A stretch of 64,000 bases of DNA, taken from positions 1 to 64,000 of the forward strand of contig JANYDU010000009.1 of assembly GCA_025359805.1 (NCBI GenBank). The letters are read 5' to 3'. Each line of letters begins with the position of its first letter. Position 1 is the first letter of the stretch. Made by a program: the position numbers and the translations under genes. The notes beneath the pieces are model-generated. The model saw only the letters and a list, made by a program, of their open reading frames with translations. It was not told where the DNA came from and did not search any database. The stretch is from Bacteroidota bacterium (lineage in GTDB: Bacteria; Bacteroidota; Bacteroidia; UKL13-3). Below, piece by piece: positions 1 to 10,530 of this stretch.

Positions 1-1
1 G

Positions 2-499
2 GCAAAAGAATATGCGCAATTATTTCAATGTGATGCTGAAGATGTGCAAACTGCCAACTCACAATTTGAAACGGGAAGTAAAGTGCGAACCATTATTTCT
101 TACTCGGTTGGAATCACTTTATTGATTGTTGCCGGCTTTGGCATTTATAATATTTTAAACATGATGATTCATGAAAAAATGGATTCCATTGCTATTTTAA
201 AAGCTACTGGTTTTTCTGGTAACGATGTAAAATTAGTATTCCTCGTTATTGCAATTAGCATTGGTATGTTTGGAGGTTTATTCGGTTTATTATTTGGCTT
301 TATGCTATCATCTATAATTGATCAAATTCCTTTTAATACTGCAGCATTGCCAACCATCACCACGTTTCCTGTTAAGTATGATATTGTGTTTTATTTCATT
401 GCATTTACCTTTTCATTTATTACCACTTATATGGCTGGGTTTTTTCCGGCACAAAAAGCAAGTAAAATTGATCCAGTAATTATTATAAGAGGAAAATAA
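2..499 (+). CDS. ABC transporter permease (FtsX/MacB-like C-terminal part), 5'-truncated by the window edge
   Basis: Frame is open from base 2. FtsX-like TM pattern 'GIYNILNMMIHEKMDSIAILKATGFSGNDV', directly followed by an ABC ATPase. Confidence 0.85.
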   Translation, partial: AKEYAQLFQCDAEDVQTANSQFETGSKVRTIISYSVGITLLIVAGFGIYNILNMMIHEKMDSIAILKATGFSGNDVKLVFLVIAISIGMFGGLFGLLFGFMLSSIIDQIPFNTAALPTITTFPVKYDIVFYFIAFTFSFITTYMAGFFPAQKASKIDPVIIIRGK

Positions 500-500
500 A

Positions 501-1181
501 ATGAGTGAAATAATTCTGGAAGCGAAGCATATCAATAAAAGTTTTCATGATCCTATAACGGTGAGTGTTTTAAATGATATAAACTTTTCCGTAAATAAAG
601 GAGAGTTTGTTTCTGTTACTGGAAAATCAGGTTGCGGAAAATCTACTTTGCTATATATTCTATCAACTATGGATACCGATTATGAAGGTGAATTATTAAT
701 TGATGGAGAATTGATGACGAATAGAAAAGAATCAAATTTAGCGCGCATCAGAAACGAAAAAATCGGTTTTGTTTTTCAGTTTCATTATTTGTTGAATGAA
801 TTTTCAGTGTTAAAAAATGTAATGCTGCCAGGTTTAAAACTAAATAAATTTTCTGAAAAAGAAATTGAATACAACGCCATGGAACGACTTAAAATGCTGG
901 GCATCGAACAGCTTGCATTGAAAAGTGCCAACCAATTATCAGGTGGAGAAAAACAACGTGTGGCAATTGCCCGCGCATTAATTAATAACCCACATATCAT
1001 TATGGGTGATGAACCTACAGGCAACTTAGATAAAAAAAATAGTTTAGTAGTTTTTGATATTTTTAAAAAATTAGCGCAAGAGTTTCATCAAACATTATTA
1101 ATTGTAACTCACGATCCTGAGTTTGCAAAAAACACCGATAGAATTATTGAAATGGAAGATGGTAGAATTATTAAACAGTAA
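501..1181 (+). CDS. ABC transporter ATP-binding protein (LolD/MacB-like)
   Basis: Walker A GKSGCGKST, signature LSGGEKQR, Walker B IIMGDEPTGNLD. Confidence 0.95.
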   Translation: MSEIILEAKHINKSFHDPITVSVLNDINFSVNKGEFVSVTGKSGCGKSTLLYILSTMDTDYEGELLIDGELMTNRKESNLARIRNEKIGFVFQFHYLLNEFSVLKNVMLPGLKLNKFSEKEIEYNAMERLKMLGIEQLALKSANQLSGGEKQRVAIARALINNPHIIMGDEPTGNLDKKNSLVVFDIFKKLAQEFHQTLLIVTHDPEFAKNTDRIIEMEDGRIIKQ

Positions 1182-1184
1182 TTT

Positions 1185-1853
1185 TTGATGTCATATCCAT
1201 CATTAATATTAGGAGAAATAAATGAGCAACAGCAATCGCACAAATTGCAATTGATTAATGCCCTCAAAAAATATTTGCCTCCACAAGCGGTTGAATATTG
1301 CAGCGAAATTATCATGCATCATAAACTACATTTACATATTGAGGTGGAGCGCAAAGGTCGATTGGGAGATTACAGCCCACATTTGGGTAAAGGAAATCGC
1401 ATTAGTATCAATCATAATTTAAACCCATACGACTTTTTAGTAACGTTTGTTCACGAACTTGCTCATCATACCACCTATAAAAAATATGGAAGCAAACATG
1501 AGCCACACGGTGTCGAGTGGAAAGAAGAATTTAAAATAGCCATGCGCCCGTTTGTGATGATGAAAATTTTTCCTGATGATATTTTACAGCCACTTATTAA
1601 ACATATGAAAAACCCTAAATACACTCACTCTGGAGATGTGGGTTTGATGAAAGCTTTAATGCAATACGATAAAAATAAAAGTTACCTTACACTCGATGAA
1701 TTGAAAACAGGTGCTGTTTTTAAAATGACTGAACGCTCAAAAATAGTGATGCAAAAAGGTGAGAAGCGAAGGACATATTTTATGTGTGAGGCAATCGAAA
1801 CTAAAAAAAAATATTTAGTTCACGCCATCGCAAAAGTTATTTTGGTGAGTTAA
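1185..1853 (+). CDS. SprT-like domain-containing zinc metalloprotease-family protein
   Basis: HELAHHTTYKKYGSKHEPHGVEWKEEF resembles the SprT HExxH...H motif. Confidence 0.8.
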   Translation: MMSYPSLILGEINEQQQSHKLQLINALKKYLPPQAVEYCSEIIMHHKLHLHIEVERKGRLGDYSPHLGKGNRISINHNLNPYDFLVTFVHELAHHTTYKKYGSKHEPHGVEWKEEFKIAMRPFVMMKIFPDDILQPLIKHMKNPKYTHSGDVGLMKALMQYDKNKSYLTLDELKTGAVFKMTERSKIVMQKGEKRRTYFMCEAIETKKKYLVHAIAKVILVS

Positions 1854-1870
1854 AAATCAACGTTGACTAA

Positions 1871-3145
1871 TTAAAACGTAACATCTTTCTCTTCTTCTTT
1901 TCCATCATGCAGCACTTTTACTTTTGTAGATTCGCCTTTCTTAAAATGTGATAATGCTTTCATGTATGAAGTCATATCTTCCGTTTTGATTTCGCCTAAT
2001 TGCACAATCACATCACCACGTTTTATACCCGCTTTTGATGCAGGTTTTCCATCAGTAACACCATCCACTTTTACACCTTTTCCATCAAATAAATAATCGG
2101 GCATAATGCCTAAGGTAACTTTAAACGAAACTCTCGATGCGGTATCTTCTTTTGTTCTTGTAAATGCAAGTTTTGGTTCTTCATTTAATTTTCCAACAAG
2201 CGTATAGATATATTTTATTACACTCAATTCGCCATTATAATTTATTTTTTCTTCATCATCACTTGGTTTATGATAATCGTAATGTGTGCCGGTAAAAAAA
2301 TGTAAAGCAGGAATTCCAATATTATAAAATGAAGTATGATCTGATGAACCTGTTCCTGATTGATCGTATTTTACTGTTAAACCATCCATGCTAATTGTTG
2401 GCAAAGTGGCATTCCAAATTGGAGATGTTCCAGTTCCGCTAATTACAAAACTATGCTTAGCGGTATCCAACCTTCCAAGCATATCCATGTTAATCATATA
2501 AGTAATTGTTACAGTATCAATAGTTGGGTGTTTACAAAAATAATTTGAACCTAATAGTCCCTCTTCCTCACCACTAAATGCAATAAATAAATAATTATTT
2601 TTTTTGAATGTTGATTTTGATAATAGTTCGGAAAGCTCAATTAGTGCAGCAGTTCCACTTCCGTTATCATCAGCTCCATTATGTATTTGTGGTTTTTCTT
2701 TTTTCTCTGCACGATAAGTTGAACCTCCATATTCATCATATCCTAAATGATCGTAATGAGCTCCAATAATAATTGTATTTGCAGCATGGTTATCAATAAA
2801 TCCAATTACATTATGTCCGCTAATTGAAGTTGTATTGGTATCATTTTCGGTAGCATGCGGGTTGTTTAATTTCTTTTTTGTGGTAAATGTTTGTAGATAA
2901 TTTTCTACTCCTTTAGCTTCTATTTTATTTTTTTTAAATTGGGTGATGATGTATTCGTAGGCTAATTTTTCTCCTTTACTTCCCACTAATCTTCCTTGCA
3001 ATTTATCATTGGCCAAAAATGAAATATGTTTTTTTAAGGATGATTTTATTGACGCATCCGTTTTGGGTAATTGTGCAAACGAAACAGTTGTTAGGACATC
3101 AATAATAAATGCAACTATAATTATTTTAGATAAAAAAGATTTCAT
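1871..3145 (-). CDS. M28 family metallopeptidase with C-terminal PDZ domain
   Basis: GAHYDHLGYDEYG, NGADDNGSGTAAL, FSGEEEGLLGS motifs; C-terminal PDZ 'GVTDGKPASKAGIKRGDVIVQLG'. Start set at MKSFLSKIIIV (signal peptide), inside the longer ORF. Confidence 0.88.
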   Translation of the reverse strand: MKSFLSKIIIVAFIIDVLTTVSFAQLPKTDASIKSSLKKHISFLANDKLQGRLVGSKGEKLAYEYIITQFKKNKIEAKGVENYLQTFTTKKKLNNPHATENDTNTTSISGHNVIGFIDNHAANTIIIGAHYDHLGYDEYGGSTYRAEKKEKPQIHNGADDNGSGTAALIELSELLSKSTFKKNNYLFIAFSGEEEGLLGSNYFCKHPTIDTVTITYMINMDMLGRLDTAKHSFVISGTGTSPIWNATLPTISMDGLTVKYDQSGTGSSDHTSFYNIGIPALHFFTGTHYDYHKPSDDEEKINYNGELSVIKYIYTLVGKLNEEPKLAFTRTKEDTASRVSFKVTLGIMPDYLFDGKGVKVDGVTDGKPASKAGIKRGDVIVQLGEIKTEDMTSYMKALSHFKKGESTKVKVLHDGKEEEKDVTF

Positions 3146-3950
3146 AAATAAGTTTAATAAAAACAATGCTAACAAAAGATGCAAACACCATTCGGATAAC
3201 ATGTGGTTTAGTAGTTTGAGAAATTTTTACACCCAACGGGGCAAAGAAAAATGTGGCAATAATCATGGGTAAAACAAGAGGTAAAACAATGTATCCTATT
3301 TGCCATTCGCTCACACTTACCAATGCTGTGCTCGATAAATTATAAATGCCAATTACAATGGCGAAACAAGGAATTACACCATTTGATATAGAGCTTGCCT
3401 TTTTGATATGTTGTTTTAATACATCGGTAAAAATTGGGGTCATAACTACCCCTCCTCCCAAACCAGAAAAGGCTGTTATAATGCCAGCAAAAAAACCTGT
3501 TATTCTGTATTGGTAATTTTTAGCTTCTGTTGTTTCTTCTATTACTTCTTTAGTTCTGGCTAAAAACATACGCACAATAATAACCAGTAGCATAGCAGCA
3601 AATACATATAAAAAAGTGGAGCGAGAATACCAAGTTCCACTCTTAATAAGGTATGTTAAAATTAATGCGCTACACATGCCTGGAATAGCAGTTTGTATTA
3701 TTTCCTTAGGAAAAAAATTCCCCATTTTATATTGCTTATAACTGGCAACAGAGCCCGAAAAAATAATAGTAAATAATGAATTGGCTAAAATGCCTTTCAC
3801 TAAAACATCATCTTTCATTCCCATTTTATGTAAAAAGTAATCGAGAATTGGAATGTAAATAATACCTCCACCCACACCTAAAAATCCAGATACAAAACCA
3901 CCCAATGAGCCTAAAATAAAAATAATGCTGTAATCAAAAATATCTAACAA
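3126..3950 (-). CDS. TauE/SafE family sulfite exporter-like membrane protein
   Basis: GGFVSGFLGVGGGIIYIP and AFSGLGGGVVMTPIF repeats typical of TauE/SafE. Confidence 0.88.
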   Translation of the reverse strand: MLDIFDYSIIFILGSLGGFVSGFLGVGGGIIYIPILDYFLHKMGMKDDVLVKGILANSLFTIIFSGSVASYKQYKMGNFFPKEIIQTAIPGMCSALILTYLIKSGTWYSRSTFLYVFAAMLLVIIVRMFLARTKEVIEETTEAKNYQYRITGFFAGIITAFSGLGGGVVMTPIFTDVLKQHIKKASSISNGVIPCFAIVIGIYNLSSTALVSVSEWQIGYIVLPLVLPMIIATFFFAPLGVKISQTTKPHVIRMVFASFVSIVFIKLIYEIFFI

Positions 3951-3992
3951 GCTAAATCAATTTATAGTTGCGAATGTATACAATCAATTATC

Positions 3993-4024
3993 AAAAAAAA
4001 TAGCCCCTGAAATTTTCAGAGGCT
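3993..4024 (-). terminator. Predicted Rho-independent terminator of the S41 protease gene
   Basis: Inverted repeat agcccctgaaa/ttttcagaggct with an A-tract on + (U-tract on -). Confidence 0.55.
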
Positions 4025-4030
4025 GCATTT

Positions 4031-5707
4031 TTATTTTTTAGCGATTGGCTTTAACAAACTTTCGTAGCGAGCTTTGTCTGCAAATACCTTTAAGGCTTCT
4101 TGCACATCTTCATCATTTTTAAATGATGCTTCGTAACGCGCTTTTTGGAAATAATACCTTCTCGCAATTTCCTCTTCTAATAATTCAGTAATCTCTGTTT
4201 TGTTTTTTACCAAATCAGCATCTTTATCATGTTTTAAATTTTTATTCAATATTTCATACTGATCTTTTATGGCGTCAAAATATTTTTCCTCTTCTGCTTT
4301 CTTTTTAAACTCAACTAATGCTTTTTCACTTGCAGTCATGTAATCATAATCTTTTCCTGCAATAAATTTTTTAAAGTCGTCAAATTCTAAATCCGTTATA
4401 TGAAATTCTTTTGCTGAAACAATTTTATCATGTTTCAATCTATAAAGGGTTGCAAAATCAAAGATGAGTTGTTTGCTAATTAAACTTTCGGCAAGTTTTG
4501 AATAACTTGAATGTGTAACCACAACATCAGGATCAACTCCTCCACCATCGTAAACTTTTCTGCCAGATTTTGTTTTAAATTCTTTCTTCAATGAATCAGG
4601 AACTGCACCCACACTTCCATCTTCATTTCTATGAGAATAATCTAAAGCCTGAATACATCTTCCTGAAGGCGTATAATATTTTGCGGTGGTTACTTTCATT
4701 TGTGTATTGTAACTAAGCTGACGGGTGCTCTGTACCAAACCTTTTCCAAAAGTTTTTAATCCAATTACCACACCTCTATCCAAATCTTGAATGCTGCCTG
4801 AAACAATTTCTGATGCCGATGCCGATGAACGATTGGTTAACACAACTAATGGAATTTCTGTGTCAATTGCAGGGTTTAATGTTTTGTAACTTTTATCCCA
4901 TTCGTTTACCTTTCCTCTTGTGCTCACCACTTCTTGGTTTTGAGGAATAAATACATTTACAATATTTACCGATTCGTGTAACAATCCTCCGGGATTTCCT
5001 CTTACATCTAAAATCACAGAATTTAATCCTGAATTTTTTTTCAATTCAACCAATGCGTCTTTCACTTCTTTACCAGCATCATTTGTAAATGAGGCTAAAC
5101 GAATATAACCTGTATGATCATTTATCATCCCAGAATAAGGCACATTATTAATATGAATTTCTTGACGAGTTAATGTTTTTATCAATTCGCCTTCGCCTTC
5201 ACGTTTAATAGTAATTTTCACTTTTGTTCCTGGCGAACCTTTTAATAATTTACTAATATCACTTGTATTTTTCCCTTTGGTTGATTTTCCTTCAATATCA
5301 ATAATAATATCACCGGCTCTCATATCTTCTTTCTGTGCAGGGTAACCTTCATAAGGATCGGTAACCATAATGTAATCGCCTTTTGTTCCTATCTGTGCGC
5401 CAATTCCTCCATACTGCCCCGTCATTTGAAAACGAAAATCTTCGGCTTCGGCTTCCGAAAAATAATTGGTATAAGGATCTAATGAATTGAGCATTTCATC
5501 AATACCTTTCTTCATTAATTTTCCTGCATCTACATCATCCACATAATACGTATTTACTTCCCTATAAACCGATGCAAAAATGTCGAGGTTCTTAGATATT
5601 TCGAAATAGTTTGTTACATTATTTACTGCTTTAAAAGACAAAAATCCTATAACAGAAACGATTAATACATATTGATACCAATGTAGTTTTTTAAAATATG
5701 ATTTCAT
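4031..5707 (-). CDS. S41 family C-terminal processing peptidase (CtpA/Prc-like) with PDZ domain
   Basis: PDZ 'GYPAQKEDMRAGDIIIDIEG', catalytic 'RSSASASEIVSGSIQD...GLKTFGKGLVQ'. Confidence 0.93.
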   Translation of the reverse strand: MKSYFKKLHWYQYVLIVSVIGFLSFKAVNNVTNYFEISKNLDIFASVYREVNTYYVDDVDAGKLMKKGIDEMLNSLDPYTNYFSEAEAEDFRFQMTGQYGGIGAQIGTKGDYIMVTDPYEGYPAQKEDMRAGDIIIDIEGKSTKGKNTSDISKLLKGSPGTKVKITIKREGEGELIKTLTRQEIHINNVPYSGMINDHTGYIRLASFTNDAGKEVKDALVELKKNSGLNSVILDVRGNPGGLLHESVNIVNVFIPQNQEVVSTRGKVNEWDKSYKTLNPAIDTEIPLVVLTNRSSASASEIVSGSIQDLDRGVVIGLKTFGKGLVQSTRQLSYNTQMKVTTAKYYTPSGRCIQALDYSHRNEDGSVGAVPDSLKKEFKTKSGRKVYDGGGVDPDVVVTHSSYSKLAESLISKQLIFDFATLYRLKHDKIVSAKEFHITDLEFDDFKKFIAGKDYDYMTASEKALVEFKKKAEEEKYFDAIKDQYEILNKNLKHDKDADLVKNKTEITELLEEEIARRYYFQKARYEASFKNDEDVQEALKVFADKARYESLLKPIAKK

Positions 5708-5801
5708 TTTTTTTGAATTTATTTTTTAACAGAATCGAATTTACAATAACGGAATTGAATTATGTATTACCAATTTTTAAACGGTTGAATATTTCCACAA
5801 A

Positions 5802-6029
5802 TTACGATAGGGGATCATAACCATGTCCACCCCATGGATGGCATCGAGATATTCTTTTTATACCTAACCAAGTTCCCTTTACCACTCCGTATTTTCTTAT
5901 GGCTTGCTCGGCATAGGTTGAGCATGTTGGTGTATACCTACAAGCCATAGGCAGCATGGGCGATAAAGCATACTTATAAAACCTTATCAGAAGGATAAAC
6001 GGTGCTTGAATCAGTTTTTTCAAATTCAA
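5802..6029 (-). CDS. yidD: Membrane protein insertion efficiency factor YidD
   Basis: [19 protein letters not shown]...[12 protein letters not shown]; follows rnpA. Confidence 0.93.
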   Translation of the reverse strand: MNLKKLIQAPFILLIRFYKYALSPMLPMACRYTPTCSTYAEQAIRKYGVVKGTWLGIKRISRCHPWGGHGYDPLS

Positions 6030-6399
6030 TTAACAACTTTAATAATGATTGATGAAATGTTTTTGACAGTTCTTGATGTATCATTTTTTCTTTAGCAATA
6101 TAAGAAATCATCAAAGCGTATTGTGTTTCTTTTTTTGATAATATATCATACAAAACATGTTTATTAAGCCGGTATAATTCTCTTATCTGTCGTTTAATTT
6201 GATTGCGTTGATTGGCTTTTGGGAAATTTCTTTTTGAAACTGTAATCAATACCTGAATAGGTAGAGACGAATCAAATTTTGCGGGTGTCCATGAAAAACG
6301 AAAAGGAAACTGTGAGAATCCACGGTTTCCTTTTACAAATAATTGCTCGATAATATATTTACTGCAAAGCCTTTCTGATTTTTGAAATGTGAAGGCCAT
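5974..6399 (-). CDS. rnpA: Ribonuclease P protein component
   Basis: [24 protein letters not shown] motif; between rpmH and yidD. Confidence 0.92.
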   Translation of the reverse strand: MAFTFQKSERLCSKYIIEQLFVKGNRGFSQFPFRFSWTPAKFDSSLPIQVLITVSKRNFPKANQRNQIKRQIRELYRLNKHVLYDILSKKETQYALMISYIAKEKMIHQELSKTFHQSLLKLLIEFEKTDSSTVYPSDKVL

Positions 6400-6476
6400 A
6401 AGTATAATTTTTTGAAATTGAAAATGTATAGCATGTTTTGAAAAAATTCTGCTACACCTACAATTTCATTGATTCT

Positions 6477-6638
6477 TTATTTTTTGTGACGTTTTTCGCT
6501 TGAAACGGTTAGTTTCTTACGACCTCTTGCTCTGCGGGCAGCAATAACTTTACGACCAGCTGTTGTGCTCATTCTTTCTCTGAAACCGTGTTTGTTTCTT
6601 CTTTTTCTTACCGAGGGGTTATAGGTTCTTTGTGGCAT
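6477..6638 (-). CDS. rpmH: 50S ribosomal protein L34 (53 aa, absent from the supplied ORF track)
   Basis: Hand translation: [53 protein letters not shown]; immediately upstream of rnpA. Confidence 0.96.
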   Translation of the reverse strand: MPQRTYNPSVRKRRNKHGFRERMSTTAGRKVIAARRARGRKKLTVSSEKRHKK

Positions 6639-6659
6639 TGCTTTATTTTATTAGGACGG

Positions 6660-6689
6660 CAAATGTAAGCCCTTAATTTGAAAATCAAA
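6660..6689 (-). promoter_or_regulatory. Predicted Bacteroidota-type promoter of rpmH (TTTG-N18-TACATTTG)
   Basis: Reverse strand reads TTTG ATTTTCAAATTAAGGGCT TACATTTG 21 nt upstream of the rpmH ATG. Confidence 0.6.
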
Positions 6690-6724
6690 ATAAGTTTTTG
6701 CCGATAAGGTTTTATTTTTAAGAT

Positions 6725-6754
6725 AAAAAAAGAGTGCCCATTTGAGCACTCTTT
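6725..6754 (-). terminator. Predicted terminator of the small lipoprotein gene
   Basis: aaagagtgc/gcactcttt stem with an A-run on + (T-run on -). Confidence 0.7.
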
Positions 6755-6774
6755 CAATTTTACTGAATAACTAA

Positions 6775-6993
6775 TTACTTAGCCATTGTAGTAGTGTCAG
6801 CCATCATAGCTGAAGAATCAGCAGGCATCATAGCAGCTTCCATAGCAGCTAATGAATCAGCCATACGTTGAGCTGCTTCGATAGAATCTTGGATTCTTTT
6901 TTCGTCAGCTTTCTTTTTTTCTTCTGCAGATGGACCGCAAGCAACTACTGCTAACATTGAAGCAGCAGCAAGGATTGTGAATACTTTTTTCAT
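6775..6993 (-). CDS. Small Ala/Met/Asp-rich putative lipoprotein
   Basis: Signal peptide plus lipobox-like VVACG; own terminator. Confidence 0.7.
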   Translation of the reverse strand: MKKVFTILAAASMLAVVACGPSAEEKKKADEKRIQDSIEAAQRMADSLAAMEAAMMPADSSAMMADTTTMAK

Positions 6994-7067
6994 TTGATTT
7001 TTGTTTTATACTTTATAAAAATTCGGGGGCAAAATTAATGTAATAAATGTATTATCAAAACTTTGCC

Positions 7068-8390
7068 TTATTTTTTTCTCATATAAATAACAATAGGTAC
7101 TCCATGAAAATCAAAATTATCCCTAATCTTATTTTCTAAATATCGTCTGTAAGGCTCATTTACATATTGGGGGAGGTTACAAAAAAATGCAAACTTTGGA
7201 TTTCTGCCTGGCAACTGCATAATGAATTTTATTTTTACATGCTTTCCTTTAATAGCAGGTGGTGGGTAATGTTCAATAAAAGGAAGCATCACTTCATTTA
7301 ATTTATGAGTTGGTATTCTGCGCTTACGGCTTTCACTTACTGCCAAAGCTACTTCAATTGCTTTGTGAATACGTTGTTTGGTTAATGCTGATGTAAATAC
7401 AATTGGAACATCATCAAATGGTTTTAATTTTTCACGAATTATGGCTTCAAATGCTAATGATGTTTTAGTATCCTTTTCTACTAAATCCCATTTATTAACC
7501 AACACAACTAAGCCTTTTCCATTTCTTACAGCTAAATGAATTAAATTCATATCTTGAGAATCAATTCCAATAGTTGCATCTAAAACTAAAACGGCTACAT
7601 CGCAATCTTCTAAAGCACGAATAGAACGCATAACCGAATAAAATTCAATATCATCATGAACTTTTCCTTTTTTACGAACTCCCGCTGTATCTATAATTAA
7701 AAAATCTTTATCAAATAATTTATAGTGAGAATTAATAGTGTCTCTTGTTGTGCCGGCAATACCCGTTACGATATTTCGCTCCACACCCAACAAGGCATTT
7801 ATTAAGGATGATTTACCAACATTTGGTCGGCCTAAAATGGCAATTTTGGGTAATGCATTTTCATCAGCAATGGATTCCTCTGATTGGTCGTCTTCGGCAG
7901 GAAGTGCAGCTACAACAGCATCTAACAAATCTCCAGTACCCGAACCCGATTGAGAAGAAATATTATGCAAATTATCAAAACCTAAGCCATAAAAAACGGC
8001 AGCTTCATATTGTCTTTCGTTGTTATCTACTTTATTTACCACTACTATTACAGGCTTTTTAGCTCTACGTAATAAATTGGCAAAAGATGCGTCCATATCT
8101 GTAATTCCAGCTGTTACATCAACCATAAATAACAATACATCCGCTTCTTCAATGGCAATTTTTACTTGATTACGAATAGCGGATTCAAAAACATCAGCAC
8201 TTTCTGGAACATATCCACCTGTATCAATTACTGTAAATCTTCTATCCGTCCACTCAGCCTGACCATAATGTCTATCTCGTGTTACGCCACTAAAATCATC
8301 AACAATTGCTTTCCTTGATTCCAGCAATCTGTTAAATAATGTTGATTTGCCCACATTAGGCCTCCCTACTATCGCTACTATATTTCCCAT
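7068..8390 (-). CDS. der: Ribosome biogenesis GTPase Der (EngA), tandem G domains
   Basis: Two GxxxxGKS motifs ([30 protein letters not shown]), KH-like C-terminus. Confidence 0.97.
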   Translation of the reverse strand: MGNIVAIVGRPNVGKSTLFNRLLESRKAIVDDFSGVTRDRHYGQAEWTDRRFTVIDTGGYVPESADVFESAIRNQVKIAIEEADVLLFMVDVTAGITDMDASFANLLRRAKKPVIVVVNKVDNNERQYEAAVFYGLGFDNLHNISSQSGSGTGDLLDAVVAALPAEDDQSEESIADENALPKIAILGRPNVGKSSLINALLGVERNIVTGIAGTTRDTINSHYKLFDKDFLIIDTAGVRKKGKVHDDIEFYSVMRSIRALEDCDVAVLVLDATIGIDSQDMNLIHLAVRNGKGLVVLVNKWDLVEKDTKTSLAFEAIIREKLKPFDDVPIVFTSALTKQRIHKAIEVALAVSESRKRRIPTHKLNEVMLPFIEHYPPPAIKGKHVKIKFIMQLPGRNPKFAFFCNLPQYVNEPYRRYLENKIRDNFDFHGVPIVIYMRKK

Positions 8391-8427
8391 GTTTGTTTAA
8401 TTTCAGATTTTTCAATCTGCATTATTA

Positions 8428-9309
8428 TTACTCATTATTATATCCAAAATGTTTGAGCATTCTATTATCGTCTCGCCAATCCTCTTTCACTTTCACAAAT
8501 GTTTTTAGAAATACTTTTTTTCCAAAAAATGTTTCCATATCTCTTCGAGCTGCTGTTCCGGTATTTCTTAAAGCAATGCCACCCTTTCCAATTACAATTT
8601 GTTTTTGGGACTCACGCATCACATAAATTTCGGCCATAATGCGAATAATATCTGGCTCATCTATAAACTCTGAAACATCTACTTGAATAGAATATGGAAT
8701 TTCTTCTTTATACCGCATCATAATTTTTTCTCGCAAAATTTCGGCTGCAATAAATCGCTCCGACTTATCTGTTAGTTGGTCGTCAGGGTAATAAGATGGA
8801 CTTTCTGGAAGGTATCGTAAAATAATTTGAACAATTGAATCAAGGTTAAATTTATTAAGTGCCGAAATGGGCAATATTTCTGCGCATCCAGTTTTTTCTT
8901 TTAACTCAGCTAATTTTTTTGCCACTTCATCATTCTTACTTAAATCAATTTTATTGATGAGCAAAAGAACGGGAGACTTAATTACCTTTATTTTTTCAAT
9001 TAGCGCTTCGTCATGGTTTCGTTCGTCCATATCAGTAATAAACAAAACCATATCGGCATCTTGCAAACTTTCGTTTACAAATTGCATCATCGAGCCTTGC
9101 AATTTATAGCGTGGCTCAATAATTCCTGGGGTATCGCTAAACACAATTTGATAATCGGGTTTACTTAAAATACCTAAAATTCGGTGGCGCGTAGTTTGCA
9201 CTTTAGGAGAAATAATAGAAATTTTTTCACCTATCAAAGCATTTAACAATGTGGACTTTCCAACATTTGGCTTACCGATAATACTAACAAAACCTGCTTG
9301 ATGTTTCAT
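8428..9309 (-). CDS. era: GTPase Era
   Basis: [23 protein letters not shown] domain 'VIGKGGIALRNTGTAARRDMETFFGKKVFL'; start at MKHQAGFVSIIG. Confidence 0.97.
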   Translation of the reverse strand: MKHQAGFVSIIGKPNVGKSTLLNALIGEKISIISPKVQTTRHRILGILSKPDYQIVFSDTPGIIEPRYKLQGSMMQFVNESLQDADMVLFITDMDERNHDEALIEKIKVIKSPVLLLINKIDLSKNDEVAKKLAELKEKTGCAEILPISALNKFNLDSIVQIILRYLPESPSYYPDDQLTDKSERFIAAEILREKIMMRYKEEIPYSIQVDVSEFIDEPDIIRIMAEIYVMRESQKQIVIGKGGIALRNTGTAARRDMETFFGKKVFLKTFVKVKEDWRDDNRMLKHFGYNNE

Positions 9310-9458
9310 AAAAATTTGGTTAGCAAAGAAACAACAATATCTTTGCAGTCCCAAATCCATATTGTATTAGCGGATTTAAGTTGATTAAAACACTTACCTA
9401 TTCAACTATCACCAAAGAAAAGTATATTACTTTGTTGGATTGTTGAAAAAAGATATAT

Positions 9459-9530
<72 letters not shown>

Positions 9531-9532
9531 CT

Positions 9533-9567
9533 AAAAAAAAGCCAGTAAACTATTTACTGGCTTTTTT
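9533..9567 (+). terminator. Terminator after tRNA-fMet
   Basis: aaaaaaagccagtaaa ctat.. tttactggctttttt. Confidence 0.85.
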
Positions 9568-9706
9568 ATGGAATGATGTTTTTGAATGTGCACATTGTTC
9601 AAAATAATTTCAACTATGTTTTTATGCTTTTGAGAGGGTGAATAAAGTGATTAAAAAACTTAATCTCTTAGTTCCCTCATCTCTTCATCCCATTCTTTGT
9701 AATCAA

Positions 9707-10387
9707 CTACAACACGGCAATATGTTGCAATTCGTATTCCTCATCCATTTCTATGTTTTGAGCAATTTTAATATCCTTTAGAGCAGCATCTACTTCATTT
9801 AATTTGATACGCACACTTGCACGTTGTCTATACGCTTCTGCAAATTCAGGATATAGGGCGATGGCTTTGTTTAAATCGCTTATGGCTACATCATATTTTT
9901 CAAAACGAGATAAAATTAATGCTCTCCAATAGTAGCAATATTCGCTATGTGGACATTGAACAATGGCTTTATTGATGTAGGTAAATGCCGTGTCAAAATC
10001 TTGTTTGTAAAAAAACAATTCCGCTAGCATTAAGTTGTAATCCGATTCGCCATCATGAGTTAAGCGAATAGCATTGTCGATAAAATCAATAGCCACATCA
10101 AATTCGTACTGTAGTTTAAAAAGCTCGGCAATGCAGGCATATACATGTGCATGGTTGGGATTGTTTTCACGTACATCATCAAAAATATGTGCAGCCATTT
10201 CTACTTTGTTAAGATATAAATAACACAATCCTTTTTTTAGGATGGCATCAATATTTGTGGGTTCAAATAATAGGAACATGTTTAATTGATGCATGGCATC
10301 TTCATACTTTCCTTTTTGAATGGCTGATACTGCATTTTCGTAAATGTCTGATGTGCGAATTGTTTTTTCTGTGTTTAGCGTTTCCAT
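9707..10387 (-). CDS. Tetratricopeptide repeat protein
   Basis: Repeated TPR signatures, e.g. 'YDVAISDLNKAIALYPEFAEAYRQRA'. Confidence 0.85.
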   Translation of the reverse strand: METLNTEKTIRTSDIYENAVSAIQKGKYEDAMHQLNMFLLFEPTNIDAILKKGLCYLYLNKVEMAAHIFDDVRENNPNHAHVYACIAELFKLQYEFDVAIDFIDNAIRLTHDGESDYNLMLAELFFYKQDFDTAFTYINKAIVQCPHSEYCYYWRALILSRFEKYDVAISDLNKAIALYPEFAEAYRQRASVRIKLNEVDAALKDIKIAQNIEMDEEYELQHIAVL

Positions 10388-10530
10388 AATTTAGGTTTAT
10401 TTTATGATTCAAAATTTCGCCACCACACCGCAGCCTATCTGCGGGCAAAAATATTTTTTATATTTTTTATTCTAATGAATCTAAAAAGCTGAATTGGTAG
10501 TGGATGGATTGAAATTATTATATTGCGTTC

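Noticed and set aside
1871-3202. Full-length 443-aa ORF as the M28 peptidase start
   Set aside because: The first 19 residues (MLSEWCLHLLLALFLLNLF) are the TauE gene read in another frame; the signal peptide begins at MKSFLSK (3145).
4000-4024. Palindromes such as this considered as regulatory operators
   Set aside because: Position just downstream of stop codons with T-tracts fits Rho-independent terminators; the same applies to 9533, 18094, 22498, 31589, 33364, 43514, 46785 and 55217.
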